Source: Paulownia fortunei (taxonomy: Eukaryota > Streptophyta > Magnoliopsida > Lamiales > Paulowniaceae). From it: a stretch of 64,000 bases of DNA. Both the position numbers and the translations under genes were made by a program. How positions within the stretch are numbered: the first letter of the stretch is position 1; every line of letters starts with the position of its first letter. The notes beneath the pieces are model-generated. The model made no database searches and was not told where the DNA came from. It saw only the letters and a program-made list of their open reading frames with translations. The stretch spans positions 62,001-126,000 of the forward strand of contig JAGSPU010000052.1 in NCBI GenBank assembly GCA_019321725.1, written 5' to 3'. Positions 40,952 to 52,025 of the stretch are shown here, one piece after another.

Positions 40952-42330
40952 TCATTCTGAATCGCTTTCTATGCTTCCCATTGCCTTCAACCCTCTGGCT
41001 TTCTGCATCAAAAACCAAACCATTACCAATAAAGATTTACTAATTAGTTATCCATTCAGCAACTACTACCTCTTTATTGAAAGAAAATAGAAATGCACTT
41101 GCAAATGATATTTTAATAAGATATGAAACACTGCATCTTGGCCAGCTGCCCCCACAACATAAATGAAAATACTACTATAAAAGAGAGAAAGATTACGCAC
41201 ATACCTTCTTACAATTCTTCTTCTCCCTCACTTCATACCTCTCCAAAGACATGTCGGTTAGCCATGCCCCCGGACTCACCAACTGCTTCGTTTAACAAAC
41301 ATCCAAAATTACATATTCATAAAAAAATTCCCCACCCCGCTATTTATTTTCCTCGAAATAAATCACATATATCAAATTAAAATGAAAGAGAGACTTACAA
41401 GTAATGTTCTTTGAGTGACTTTGGCTCTTTTCTTAGGCCGCTGAGGAAGCTTGCAACCTTTCATGGCCATGAAATCTTCCTCTTTCTCTTTGCTTGATAG
41501 AGCAATACATAGCTTAGGCCAAACCATTTTCTTACTACTACTACTACTCATACTATTATTGTTGCTTTTAATATGATAAAGATTCTCCTGATCCCCACCT
41601 TGATTCCCTGCACCCCCATCCGTTGTAATCTTCCCATTCTCTTCCAATCCAGCCACTGTTGAACCTCTGGTCGTGTAATATCTCTCCTCCTTCTCCAGAT
41701 AACCCGATGAAGACTTCCGGCTTTCCGATCTAAGCGTCACCACCTCCGAATTCCTGCAACCAAACACATCCCCCATCAGAAAATTGCCCCCCTCTCTTTT
41801 TTCTCTGGAAAACATTAACCAAAAACAAGAGCAAAAAAAATAAAAAATCACTTTTTTTTCATTTCAACTTAATTTTATAGGCAGGTACAACAACTGTATT
41901 GTTCAACCACAATCCATTTTTTCTCACGGTTTCTCTATTTTCTGTTCAACCTTGAGATTTGTTCAGAGTCCAAAGTAAATATATCTTCCTTCACATCCCG
42001 TGTTTAGCTTGTTTGAGTGACTAATTACGCAAACACTTATGACAAGCAAAAAATCTTGGGACTTAGACTGTTCACCCATGAATACCTTGTGTAACGAGAG
42101 GTGGGTTGAGAAAAAGAAGCTTCTTTCTGAGAAAGGGTGTGAAATCGGGAGATAATTCTGCGGCGAATTCTAGAGGAAGAAGATGCGTTCGATGAAGAAG
42201 AAACTTCTGCCGGATTATTACCTCTAAGTCTCACACATCTCAGCCGCTTTCTGCTTCCCCACTGCAAGAAAAACTCTGTTTCCGCCGGCGGTTTCACTAT
42301 CCTCGGAATATTCCTCTCTTCCTTCTCCAT
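40952..42330 (-). CDS. DUF1639 family protein, intact
   Basis: Four exons: 42086-42330, 41399-41753, 41205-41282 and 40952-41002, giving 242 residues without a break. Start 'MEKEERNIPRIVKPPAETEF' followed by 'FFLQWGSRKRLRCVRLRG' (N-terminal conserved block), then a Ser/Asn-rich variable middle. The C-terminal DUF1639 signature is 'EDFMAMKGCKLPQRPKKRAK', 'VSPGAWLTDMSLERYEVREK' and 'ARGLKAMGSIESDSE'. DUF1639 is a plant-only family of unknown function; the basic 'RPKKRAK' cluster could serve nuclear targeting (inference). It corresponds to Arabidopsis At3g03880 by family and neighbourhood. Another upstream in-frame ATG exists at 42348 but lies across the predicted leader-intron acceptor (TTTTGGCAG at 42333), so 42330 is preferred. 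Confidence 0.9.
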
Positions 42331-42926
42331 ATCTGCCAAAAAGGACAATAAACAAAAAAGATGAGATATTGATGGTGTTTTCGGACACCCGTATGGATAA
42401 TTCTTCAGTAAGCCAAGGAATCGGTGGAATTACCGTAAGATCAGCGGTCGGTAGTGGTCAAGAGAATTCTAGACAAGACTTTTATCAGGTACCCTGCAAA
42501 TCCAGCGGATGAGGGAGTTACATCTTGTACACATACAAATAGAGGGAAACTCAGCAAATTTTATGTGCGAGGTAAACGAAAAAAGATAAGGGAGAATTAC
42601 CTTGCAAAGATAAATTTCTTACAAGATGACGAGAAAAAGAAATTTTCTGTGTGGGGGTAAACTAAAGAAGATGATGAGGGAGATTTACCTTGCAATGATA
42701 TAATTTCTTCCAAGATGGCAAAAAGACTATTTTTTTGTATTCTCAAACACAAATGAGAATTTTTCTTCGAACAAAGAAACCGACATGTCAAAATATGAGC
42801 GTGTTGTTTGTGAGTATTTCTTCTCTCCCTCTTTCTGAGTTTTTGTCAGTGTAGAAGAAGGCACGCTTTCTTTCTCTCTGCATTTATCTTCCGTCTCTTG
42901 GCCTCTCTCTTGCATTTATATATACC
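42331..42926 (-). promoter_or_regulatory. DUF1639 5' leader with duplicated splice donors, and TATA box
   Basis: A TATA box (TATATATAAA on the gene strand) lies at about 42912-42924, predicting a start near 42885. A leader intron acceptor lies just two bases before the ATG. Two near-repeats (about 42591-42637 and 42681-42723) each carry TTGCAAG|GTAA(A/T)TCTCCC, a good splice donor, so alternative 5' splicing of the leader is plausible. Confidence 0.5.
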
Positions 42927-44478
42927 AACAATGAAGCCTCTTGTCATGAAGATGGACGATGAATTTTAAAATCTACGGCCATTGCATAATCCTTGCTAGA
43001 AGACAGCGTCCAGTTGCTGAAGCAGTGAAGTCCACCTAAACCCAAACTAGACCTCATGGCCTCGGCAGCCCATTACACTTACAGCGAAATTCATGTATTC
43101 TTCACACAATGGGCCCAGGAGTTTTGGGGGCCAAATTTTCAGAGTCAGTCATTTGAGGTCCACTTGACTTTGGGTTTAAAATTTGGGTTTTCTATAACAT
43201 TCATTTTGTTCTCTTGCATTTGTAATAATATCGCAGAGCCCTAAAATCACCAAAAAATTGATCGTTGTTTTACTGGAGTTGAGAATAGCTGATTATTGTG
43301 TTCAACATCTAAACTAAACAAAAAAAAATTATTAAGGGGCGTTTTGAGTCTTTGTATTCGAATGATTGGTTAATTCAGGTCCTGCATCCAGTCCCCAGCA
43401 TGGGATGGGTGCCGAAAAATATTTTGGAAGTCCGAAGATTGTGGTCAAAGTCCTATGAGCGGTAGCCTAAGGCAGGATAATGCAAGTTGGGATCCTGAAT
43501 TCAAAGTCATGCAAGCATGGATCTCGATGTCAGTGATTGAGGAGGGATCTTGATCTTGGGATCATCGCAACATGCTCTTGCATGATATTAAGGTAATGCG
43601 AGCAGAATCTTGGTCCTAGAGCCAGGTGAGCAGAGAGATCTTTTGCAAGAATTCATAAGGTATGGTGGAATTAAAGGGAATTCAATAAAGTTATTTGGGT
43701 CATTTAAGGTACTATGAAGCCCTAACACTGGCTTAGCAGAGCTCTTGCACTTATCATGGGCCCTTTATCAAGACGAAACAAACATCAAATTGGGTCGAAA
43801 CAATCCCCTTAGCAAGTGAAACAAGCATCAAATTGGGTCGAGTTATGTATGTATGCGAGCTTCAAAATAGAGACGGGTTTGTATGTTATTGTGGCCCGCA
43901 CTCCATATAACAAGGCTCGAAAAACAAAATAAGTGGCCAGTAAGCAAACCAGCCAACCCCCAACAGCTCAACACCCCACAATTCAAAAAAAATTTAACCC
44001 CACATTTCAGATACTTTAAACTAAAATCACACAATTATACAATTCGATATGAAAAAATATCTCATGGAAATCTTTACAATGTCAAAAACGCCCCAGAAGA
44101 AGTGAAAAAGGACCGCAGAACATGCTAAAATGTGAGGGCTAAGCAGTCCCAAAGAAAAACACGCATCAATATTTGGAGGTCCGCCACTAAACAGGGCGGG
44201 TAGTTAGAGAGACAGCCAGTATGAATGGGCCCCATTAAACCGTTTGGCGACAGCTGTATGGCAACAATAGTACACCCTGTAACCTCAACGGACAGCCCTC
44301 TCTCCCCTCTTTTAAAAATTTTCAAAAGCAAAAAGCACAAAAGAGGAGCTCACCCCACGTTCCGTTGTGGTTGGACCATCGGTCTCTTCGGGCAGCACTG
44401 CCCCTAAAAAACCACATCCTTATATATAACGAACCACCCCTCCTCAGCTCCCACACCTGTTGCCTGTTGTCCTGCCTG
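42927..44478. other. Intergenic, no recognised gene
   Basis: Contains a short imperfect repeat 'aaac(a/g)agcatcaaattgggtcg' (about 43776-43799 and 43816-43841). Otherwise no coding or RNA signal seen. Confidence 0.4.
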
Positions 44479-44487
44479 TATAAAATA
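44479..44487 (+). promoter_or_regulatory. TATA box of the AG-peptide gene
   Basis: TATAAAATA, 58 bp before the ATG, predicting a start site near 44510. Confidence 0.6.
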
Positions 44488-44544
44488 TAATCAATCTCTC
44501 TTTGCAGAAAGAAGAAAAAACAAAAGATCAGCATCCTAGAGGAA

Positions 44545-44725
44545 ATGGAGGCGTTGAAGATGAAGATTTTCTTCGTGGCTGTGGCGGTGGCATTGATGGC
44601 ACTGTCCGGAGTGCAAACTGTGGCGGCGCAGGAGCCCCGGCCCGAGCCCGGCATCTGATGCCACCACTTTCGTACCAGCTGTGTTGGCTTCGGTTGGTGC
44701 AGTGGCATTGGGAATGCTTTTCTGA
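44545..44725 (+). CDS. Arabinogalactan peptide precursor (one-base insertion)
   Basis: Starts 'MEALKMKIFFVAVAVALMAL', a secretory signal peptide cleaved probably after 'TVAA'. A tiny Pro-containing mature part follows ('QEPRPEP' then 'ASDATTF'), with a hydrophobic GPI-attachment tail 'VPAVLASVGAVALGMLF'. AG-peptides are secreted, hydroxyproline-O-glycosylated and GPI-anchored at the plasma membrane or wall. As sequenced, an extra G at 44650-44651 ends the frame at TGA 44656-44658 (37 residues). Reading one G fewer gives about 59 residues ending at 44725, the normal family length. Single exon, as expected. The mature peptide has few Pro residues, so glycosylation is probably sparse. Confidence 0.8.
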
Positions 44726-45980
44726 ATCCAGGAGCTGATGCTGCTTTTGACATTTAAAGATGTAGTTTTTGGTGGATTGAATTGAATTTAGTTATGGTTG
44801 TGTTGAGTTGTTTTGACTCGATGCGGCTCGTTTATTTTCTGGTTTGGAGGTGGAGGAGCCAGGCTTTGAGGCTCCTCAATTTGTCTCCTGTTATTTTATT
44901 TTTAATTCTTTGAACATATATATATATATGGATTGATCATGTATTACTATTGTTTCTATTATTTCAATATTTATGGAGTATAATTTCTTTTTGAATTTCT
45001 TTCATTTCATCTGTGAACTGGGTCAAATACTAATGGTATATGAAATAATGGTTGTGTTTTAGCACCGGCAAATCCATCATTGCCTGATAAACTTACCCTG
45101 GGTAAAGAAATGAAACAATATCAAAAAAATGATTTTGAGGTGAAATGGGAACGGCATAGTAAATGCAAATATATACACATCAGTCAAAATGAAATTTACT
45201 CCTATTTGTTGAAGGAACTATAGAGACAAGAAGATGATGAATGATGTTGCCATTGGTTGGGGGGGGCAGCTCAGCCTCACATGGCATTGTTCCATTATAT
45301 TGTTGTTGCAACTTGGAACTAGGAACTAATGACTTCATAAATTCCTGTATCCAGATTGTATGCACCAGCCAGCCAGCCACATAAATTCATCTAAAACACT
45401 GTCAAAATACTGTCTTCCACAATGCATAGATTGGGATAATGCCAAATCAATTGTTGTCCCCTCATCCCCGATTCTTATTTTATTCATGCCTGGGGGGGGG
45501 GGGGGGTTTAAGACTTATGCATCTTCATGGACATAAGTTTCAAAATTCTTATTATTCAACTTTTGATCACAACTTTCTTATATTTCTTGTTTAGGTGAAA
45601 TGGAAACTGTAATTGTGAATTTTAAAATAAGAAAATTAAATTACTTCGTGACATATGAACGCTTGCATTGTGTCTAAGGGGTGGAGGGATTTGAAGACTT
45701 ATACATCTTCATGGACATAAATTTCAAAATTGTTATTATTCAACTTTTCAACACAACTTTCTTATTTCTTGTTTAAGTGAAATGGAAACCGAAATTGTGA
45801 TTTTTTTAATAAGAAAATTATATTACTTCGTGACCTATGAACTCTAGCATTGTGTCTAAACTCTAAAGTCTAGACAAGCTAAAATTGTCGTTAGTTGAAA
45901 AAACCTACAAAATGGGAGCAGAAATGAAATAAAGCATGGGTCCCATTTCACTTTCCTACACAAATTTCAGTCCACAATTA
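44726..45980. other. 3' flank of AG-peptide gene and spacer
   Basis: Includes the AG-peptide 3'UTR, a G-run at about 45492-45506 and a 184-bp-period tandem duplication (listed separately). No other gene seen. Confidence 0.45.
45511..45858. repeat. Tandem duplication, period 184 bp
   Basis: Copies 45511-45677 and 45695-45858 share 'agactta(t)gcatcttcatgg'-type sequence through 'gcattgtgtctaa' with substitutions and small indels. Non-coding. Confidence 0.85.
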
Positions 45981-46136
45981 TGGGCCCTAATGTATCAGCC
46001 CTGGAAAACTCATTGTATGGGCTGCACATGGATTTTGAACCCGTATAAATAATACTAAACCTGAATAAAAGTGTATATCGTCGGTTGGGCTCACATAGTG
46101 CGGCACCACCGACTATGTAAAATCTCAAAACCCTAG
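45981..46136 (+). promoter_or_regulatory. Promoter of a non-coding snoRNA-host unit: Site II, TATA, telo-box
   Basis: Site II motifs TGGGCC/T at 45981-45986, 46018-46023 and 46086-46091; TATAAATA at 46044-46051; telo-box AAACCCTAG at 46128-46136. This combination marks ribosomal-protein and snoRNA host genes in plants. A 7-bp inverted repeat (ACATAGT/ACTATGT, 46093-46118) lies just past the expected start site. Confidence 0.6.
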
Positions 46137-47542
46137 AACAAAACCTAGTTTCTTCTTGTATTTATGCACGCAGCTATCAGCTATGATCCAACCCTGCAAC
46201 AGCAAACTGGTTATATTTCCCTCGCTAGTGATAACAACGATGCACGGATTTGAGAGATTTGGGTTTTTTTTTTTTTTTAGGTTTTTCTTTTTATCAGATT
46301 GGAGGTATATTTATGAATGAAATAATTTCTTGGTGAGTGCCTCTTTGAGTAGCCGCATGAGGAGCTTATAATGCTAATCTCGTAGTTGGCTTAGTTAGGA
46401 GGCCAACAGTAAACTTTCGGATCTATTAATTTTCGGATGTGAAAGGTAAGGCCTTTTGAGTGGACTCTTGTGCTATCCATCAACTGTCCTCCAAGCAGCC
46501 TTAAACATCTCCCTTGTTCAATTTCACACTAAATTTGTACTACAATTCGATTGCCTCTCTATCGTATTCGTAGCTGGAAACTTTGTTTTTGGTGCTTAAT
46601 TAATTTAATTCGTGGCCTCTCGAATAACTCAATGGGTAGTGCGTGCAATGCGCACACATACCATTTGGTTCAGACGGGGGCGCATAATAAAATGAATCTG
46701 TTTGAGGGTAAGGGACGCTTTCTTTTATTTCCAGTTCCTTTCCTAGTTTGCTTCAAACATTCTCATAAATATATGCCATCTGGCTTTCCAATTTCTTTAT
46801 TTTGTTCAGATTGATTGTTGGGCTTTTTCCATAAAATATATATCTATGCGCATATATATAGGGTATAGTAAGCTAAATCTTGTTGAAGAATTGTAGGATG
46901 ATTTAGTTGGAAAATGCTGGTAAAGTTGTGTCTTGATGCACATGCTGCATGTGTATTATGATAAGATGCTTCCTGATATCAGCTATATCACCATTTTGAT
47001 GATCGATCATCTGACCAGGTGGGGTGTATCTTGTTACTGGCCTCACTTTTGTCTCGATGCGATACATTTTCCATTTGCCCTGGATCTAGATTTTATTCAA
47101 TATGCTAGTTGATAATTTTATTTGAACTTTTATTTGCTGAATTGTTTTTGGATTCTCATGTTATGTGAGCAGGTGATTGGAATTTATGGTTTTGGACTGA
47201 ATAATACGTGAAGCCAATTATAGGTTTAGGGTTACCTGATGCCCATGTTTTGCACCTTTTTGGCTTTATCAATGCTGTCCCCCCTTTTTATGTGTTATTT
47301 CCTATGGAACTGACTGCCTTTTATGAGAATGGAGCTTTGAATCTGACTTGTAGAGTATTAGTGGCTGGCTTGTGGTTCAATATAAATGTTTGCACAACTT
47401 CGCTGTTTGGGATCAGCAGGAGTGGTTTTCCCATTTTGTTTCTATAATATTATTTTGTTTACTTGTTGATGATGTGTCATTTTGTTTTGCTTTGAGAATG
47501 TGGGATTTTTGCTTGATATTCTCATTCCATTAAAACTTTTTG
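46137..47542 (+). ncRNA. Putative 5' part of non-coding snoRNA host transcript
   Basis: Downstream of the Site II/TATA/telo-box promoter. No ORF here has a recognisable domain; the longest are under 90 codons. Inferred to be exonic/intronic sequence of the host RNA because a box C/D snoRNA follows on the same strand. Exon borders not determined; the unit may continue to about 48700. Confidence 0.4.
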
Positions 47543-47621
47543 GGGCAGATGATGAGATTTTTGAAATTGTGCTTATCAAACCATGAAGCTACAAAATTCG
47601 AGCTTTTTAAAACTGATGCCC
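47543..47621 (+). ncRNA. Box C/D snoRNA, U36-like (predicted 18S rRNA 2'-O-methylation guide)
   Basis: Seen: C box ATGATGA (47549-47555), D box CTGA (47613-47616), and a 5-bp terminal stem GGGCA (47543-47547) with TGCCC (47617-47621). A possible C' box lies in 'ATGAAG' (47583-47588). Immediately before the D box, 'CGAGCTTTTTAA' is a 12-nt perfect complement of the 18S rRNA stretch UUAAAAAGCUCG. The D+5 rule (fifth base upstream of box D) points to the first A after GUU in that stretch, which is the site methylated under U36 in human 18S (A668) and snR47 in yeast (A619). I therefore call it U36-like. 18S and guide names are from memory; the D' guide was not resolved. Confidence 0.8.
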
Positions 47622-50600
47622 TTCGCTTTTCTCATTATGTTTGTTTAATAATTCCTACCTAGTTTATTTGGCAAGTAAATAGTTTTGCTGTATCAATTTT
47701 TTTTAAATAAATGGACCACTGTATGCGATGGAACCTGACTAAACTTAAATGCCGGAGGTTTGTTGTCCTTGTGAATAAGTCTCTCGTGGAAGTCAGGGAT
47801 ATTAGTGGCATTATTTTTGGGTGAGCCTCTTGTTTTTGTCTTGTGACTTGAGGTTCAGTAAATGATGCTACATTGCATTGCAAAGCCTTCGAAAATGTGT
47901 ATACTGTTCTGGAATTGGGTGCCTGTTTTTTAGTTTAACATTTCTTCTTTGAACAATCAAATCAAGAATTACTTATCATATGACGATAATTTATAGGTTG
48001 CAAATATTCTTGACGACATGGTGACTGTTTTATTGAATACATTCCTGCAGGTCTGTTGACTTCAGATCATTTATTATCATGATCCTAGTATCTTGGAGAT
48101 GTGCTTTATGTTTTACATTGTATTGAAATGACAAAATATGCCAGAATTTGTATGGAAAAGGCGACTACTTGGCAAGCTCCGGTGGAGCATCTCCATCATT
48201 GTTGACTGCTGCATAAGTTGAAAGAAATACACTGTTAAGAAGCTCAGAATGCATAAAGAATTTCATGCTGTTTGGTTGAGTTTCAAGAAGAACTTATTTG
48301 TAAAATCAATTTTTTTTTGTATGTAATAATAAGTATTGGCCATGTATTTGTCGTGTTTTAAAAGAATACTTTGCCTTGAAATAGTGGTGTGGATATTGTT
48401 TTGCATTTCTGGGATCTACTCCGAATGTGATAGAATTGATGAAATTGAAATGCTGCGGATTGCTAATCAAGTGAAAAGTCTTGCAAAATATCTGGGATTT
48501 TAGCTGACGTGCTTGTCTGAATATTATAATCTTGTAGAAAACAGTCGGGAAATGTTAAAAGATTTATTACTAGTCGGAAAGGAAACTTTGTTTTGTTGTT
48601 GATGTATTGTTGTATTGTTCGTTGCTTCGCTTTATTGACGTGGGAGCTTCTGCTTGGTTAATCTGTCAGGTAAGGTGAAAAGGGCGAGTAAAAGAAATAT
48701 TCTTTTTTATTTTCTTACTTATTGTCATTTAATCCCCATTAAATAGAAGTATTAGAGAGAATTTAAAATTTTACCCATCTCCATCCCATCAGTTTTTGCA
48801 CGAAAATATTACATTTTTGCACCAAATTTAAAATTTAATCCCAATTAATTTATTTTAAATTTTACTCTAAAAAAATATTTTTTAAATATTTTTTATTATT
48901 TTATTTCATCAAATATCTATTAATATAATTATATATTTAATTTGTATTTTATGTTTAACTAAATAAATAATATAATTTATTAATGTAATATAATTACTTG
49001 TAAATTAAATAATATAAATAAATAAAATAATTGATAAAAAAATTTAAGTTGAAAAGTAAAAATATTACATTGATTTAGATAAAATATCAAAATAAATATT
49101 TAATAATATAATTTAAACATAAAAGTGAATTATATGTTGATAGTTATTTAATTCTCTGAATTGATATATTTATTTTACAAATGATCAATTAACACATTTC
49201 GAAATGCAGTATAAATCTCTTTATCTTTAATTTATTTATGTTGAACGAGAAATTTTTGAAATTGTGTTTTTTCATCCACCATCATTACTACATTTGAAGT
49301 TGGAGTTTTCATCACGTTCATCATTGACTATCATATTGTATATTATTATGTATGCAGTCATTATATTATGTAAATTATTTTGTTAATGTTATTTAAAATT
49401 TAAGTGGTGTGATTTCATATAAATATAATGTAATTCTCGCATTTTTAAAATGTATATAAATTGTCTTATTTCTAATCTATATGATTTATTATAAGGAATA
49501 AATTTTAATAATATAAAAAATAATTAAATTTTATTTAAAATATTTATATACATATAAAATATAAAAAAAGTAATTTTGTGGAAAAATATATAATTAGAGT
49601 AAAATATGACTTTTTAAAAATTTTTAAACAGAATAAATTATTTTAAAATTTACTAAATAAAATAAAAAAAATAATAGCACAGCTACAGCTACAGTGAACT
49701 TTTTAATAAAGTTGGAAATAAAAAAAGGAGGAGAGTCCAACAAGGAAGGAACATGGAGACTTTTTAGCAATCCTCTTGGACATTATTTTGGAGGCTGGAG
49801 CGGTGCAGCGGTTGGGATGAATAATTTTGGCCAAATTGAGGCCTTAGAGATGTGTTTATTCTTGAGATTCGTTCAGACTTAACTTTCAACTATACAGTAT
49901 TTTTATAAATTGATTTTCATATAGGATATATATGGAGGTCCAAATACCTTGGAAGGAAATACGGGTGTTTAGCTTATGCCTCCAAGAAGTCATTAAATCG
50001 GTGAACCCCACGACAAGTCTGTTGAAAGTTAAACGCTGTTTGGTGTTTACGAGCTGGTGTGTAAGTACGGTGGGTGTGAGGACAAAATATAAATACTATT
50101 CATATACTTTGTATTGTTGTGTTGTTGAATCTGTCCCGTTCTTTTCCGTTTCACGGCTAATTAAAAAATATCTTCAAAATGGATCAGATTCATATCTGAC
50201 TATTGGATTAGTTCAGTTTATTGCTTGTGTGTAAATAGTATATATACTAAAAAAAAGGAATTTCGCAGGAGAACCATACATATACTGTTGCTGAATGATC
50301 CCATGTTTTTTGTTGGAGTAGACATAAAGAGACAGCTGTCGTTTGAGTTGTATGCTATTTGGAATCCATTCTTTTTACTACAAGGATTAAATTCATGGAC
50401 ATCACTCACTCGCAGATCCCATAATTTACTGTTTATCATCCACCACCACAACATCATATTTTGTCCACCATCAATTACAAATTTTGCAGGGGAATATTAG
50501 ATTCTATGAAACCTTTTATTTTCAGCTTCAAAGTTCAAAGATGCACCCTACCATACTCCATCCATCATTTTGCTATTTTCCCTGTCAATTTTATTACCCA

Positions 50601-50905
50601 GACTTCTGATTTAAAATGACAATAATTCTTCCCAACAAGCTAAGAATGGATACCTCTTGCAGCCAGTAAGACAAAACTTAAGCAATCAGTGCTGACATTT
50701 ATCCAACTATTCTGCTGAATGTGTAGGCTGGAGAACATCCTGGGCAGAATCTACGACTAAACCTACATTCAATATTAATTCTATATATAGACAATGCAAA
50801 TATATGAAGTCTTATACAAGATCCACTGGACAAACAGTGCATTATTTTACATAAAGATTCTTGATCCTGGTATACAATCTGCCCTGTATTCCCGTGATTC
50901 CTGTT
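47622..50905. other. Distal host-transcript region, then AT-rich spacer
   Basis: 47622-48700 may be the 3' part of the snoRNA host unit. A weaker C/D-like pair (TTGATGA near 48434 and CTGA near 48504) lacks a terminal stem. 48700-49690 is very AT-rich. 49690-50900 has short ORFs without motifs. No supported gene. Confidence 0.4.
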
Positions 50906-52025
50906 TCAAATAGCTGCATCATAGTAACCCCAAAAGTGATATGAGCCCTGGTGATGGGAGTTCCTCTCACTGCTGAAATTGCTTCATTTAGCTCACTTGA
51001 CTGTTGAACCACTTGCTTGATCCTCTGCAACCACCAAAAAGTTCAGGCCATAAGTCAATTGATCATCCTTATCTAAACACTAAACAAATATCTGTTCTAT
51101 GTAAGATCTGATCCCGGAGAATGACATTCATGTTTGATCTTTTTGCTCTGTTAAGCAACAGTTTCTCAGAGATCGCACTAGTACTTCAAGTCGTAGTTGC
51201 TATGTCAGAAAGGAATGCGTGATGAAACTGATTTTTGAGCTTTAACTTTCTAACCTTTTCGTTGGTGTAAATCTGAAATTGAAGCTTTTGATTCTGCTGA
51301 GGATGCTTGTTCTTCCTGTGGCTGCTGAAAATGATGATGCAAACACTGGCAGCAGCCAATCCAAATGAGCAAATAGCACCCATCCCAGTCAAACTCCATT
51401 TCCATATGTTCAAGCCACCTTCATCACTTCCCTCCAAATCCGGTTCCACGTTGTGTTTCTTGATCACCATTTCTGAATCAGTTTTAGACTCTTTACAAGG
51501 CTCTCCCTTTTCCTCAAACTGAAAAACGCCTGCACCTTCAATCTGAGGCATGATCCCCCTACTACTGTTGGACTTTGGCGAGTCCACTTTCACGTCAACA
51601 AATTCAGTTTCCTTCATTTTCTTGAAGAAAACCTGTGAAACCGGATCTTGATCAGCCCCCAAGGCCTCGGTGTTAAAAGATTTGATCTTTTCTGATGCTT
51701 CCGGTGGCATGATCTTGATCTCGATTGGGATTTTGGCAGCTTCTTTTTTCACTAGCTCCTGATCTTGTAGCTTGGGAATCGATGGTTCTACATCAATTGG
51801 AATGGGTACAAGTTGATTAGGCACCCCCGGATGCCCCGTTTTTTCGACTAATTCTGGGCTAGATTTTGGAGGACAGATGTCGTAATTCATTTGGAAAGCA
51901 CTGTTTGAGGCCTTGGGAAACTTCCTCGAGCAAGTCCTCTTCCCTCCACCATCATGGATTTCAAGAAATCCCTCGTCAGGGAGGAGCTCCCACTCTTGAA
52001 GATCCATATGATTGAGGGAATTCAT
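50906..52025 (-). CDS. Single-pass membrane protein, DUF6821-like (one-base deletion near C-terminus)
   Basis: Two exons: 51255-52025 and 50906-51024. Start 'MNSLNHMDLQEWELLPDEGF'; an internal ATG at 52007 (MDLQEW) is an equally likely start. The 'LQEWELLPDEGFLEI' motif and 'FQMNYDICPP' are followed by a low-complexity acidic middle and one transmembrane helix ('GAICSFGLAAASVCIIIF', about residues 216-235). Exon 2 encodes 'RIKQVVQQSSELNEAISAVR' and 'TRAHITFG'. The family ends FGGYYD-something. Here the plus-strand C run at 50928-50931 is four where five would give 'GGYYDAAI' and a stop at 50906. As written, the frame runs on to 50842. I recognise the family as plant transmembrane proteins of the At3g03870/At5g18130 type; function unknown. 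Confidence 0.75.

Noticed and set aside
44322..44753. 143-codon minus-strand ORF
   Set aside because: It lies antisense over the arabinogalactan-peptide gene, whose signal peptide and GPI tail are clearly on the plus strand.
47175..47245. Second C/D-like snoRNA candidate (GTGATTG ... CTGA ... CCTGATG)
   Set aside because: C box is non-canonical and the rRNA match (AACCATAAA, nine bases) is five bases away from the D' box, the wrong distance for guiding.
48430..48510. Third C/D-like pair (TTGATGA ... CTGA)
   Set aside because: No terminal stem and no rRNA complement that I recognise.
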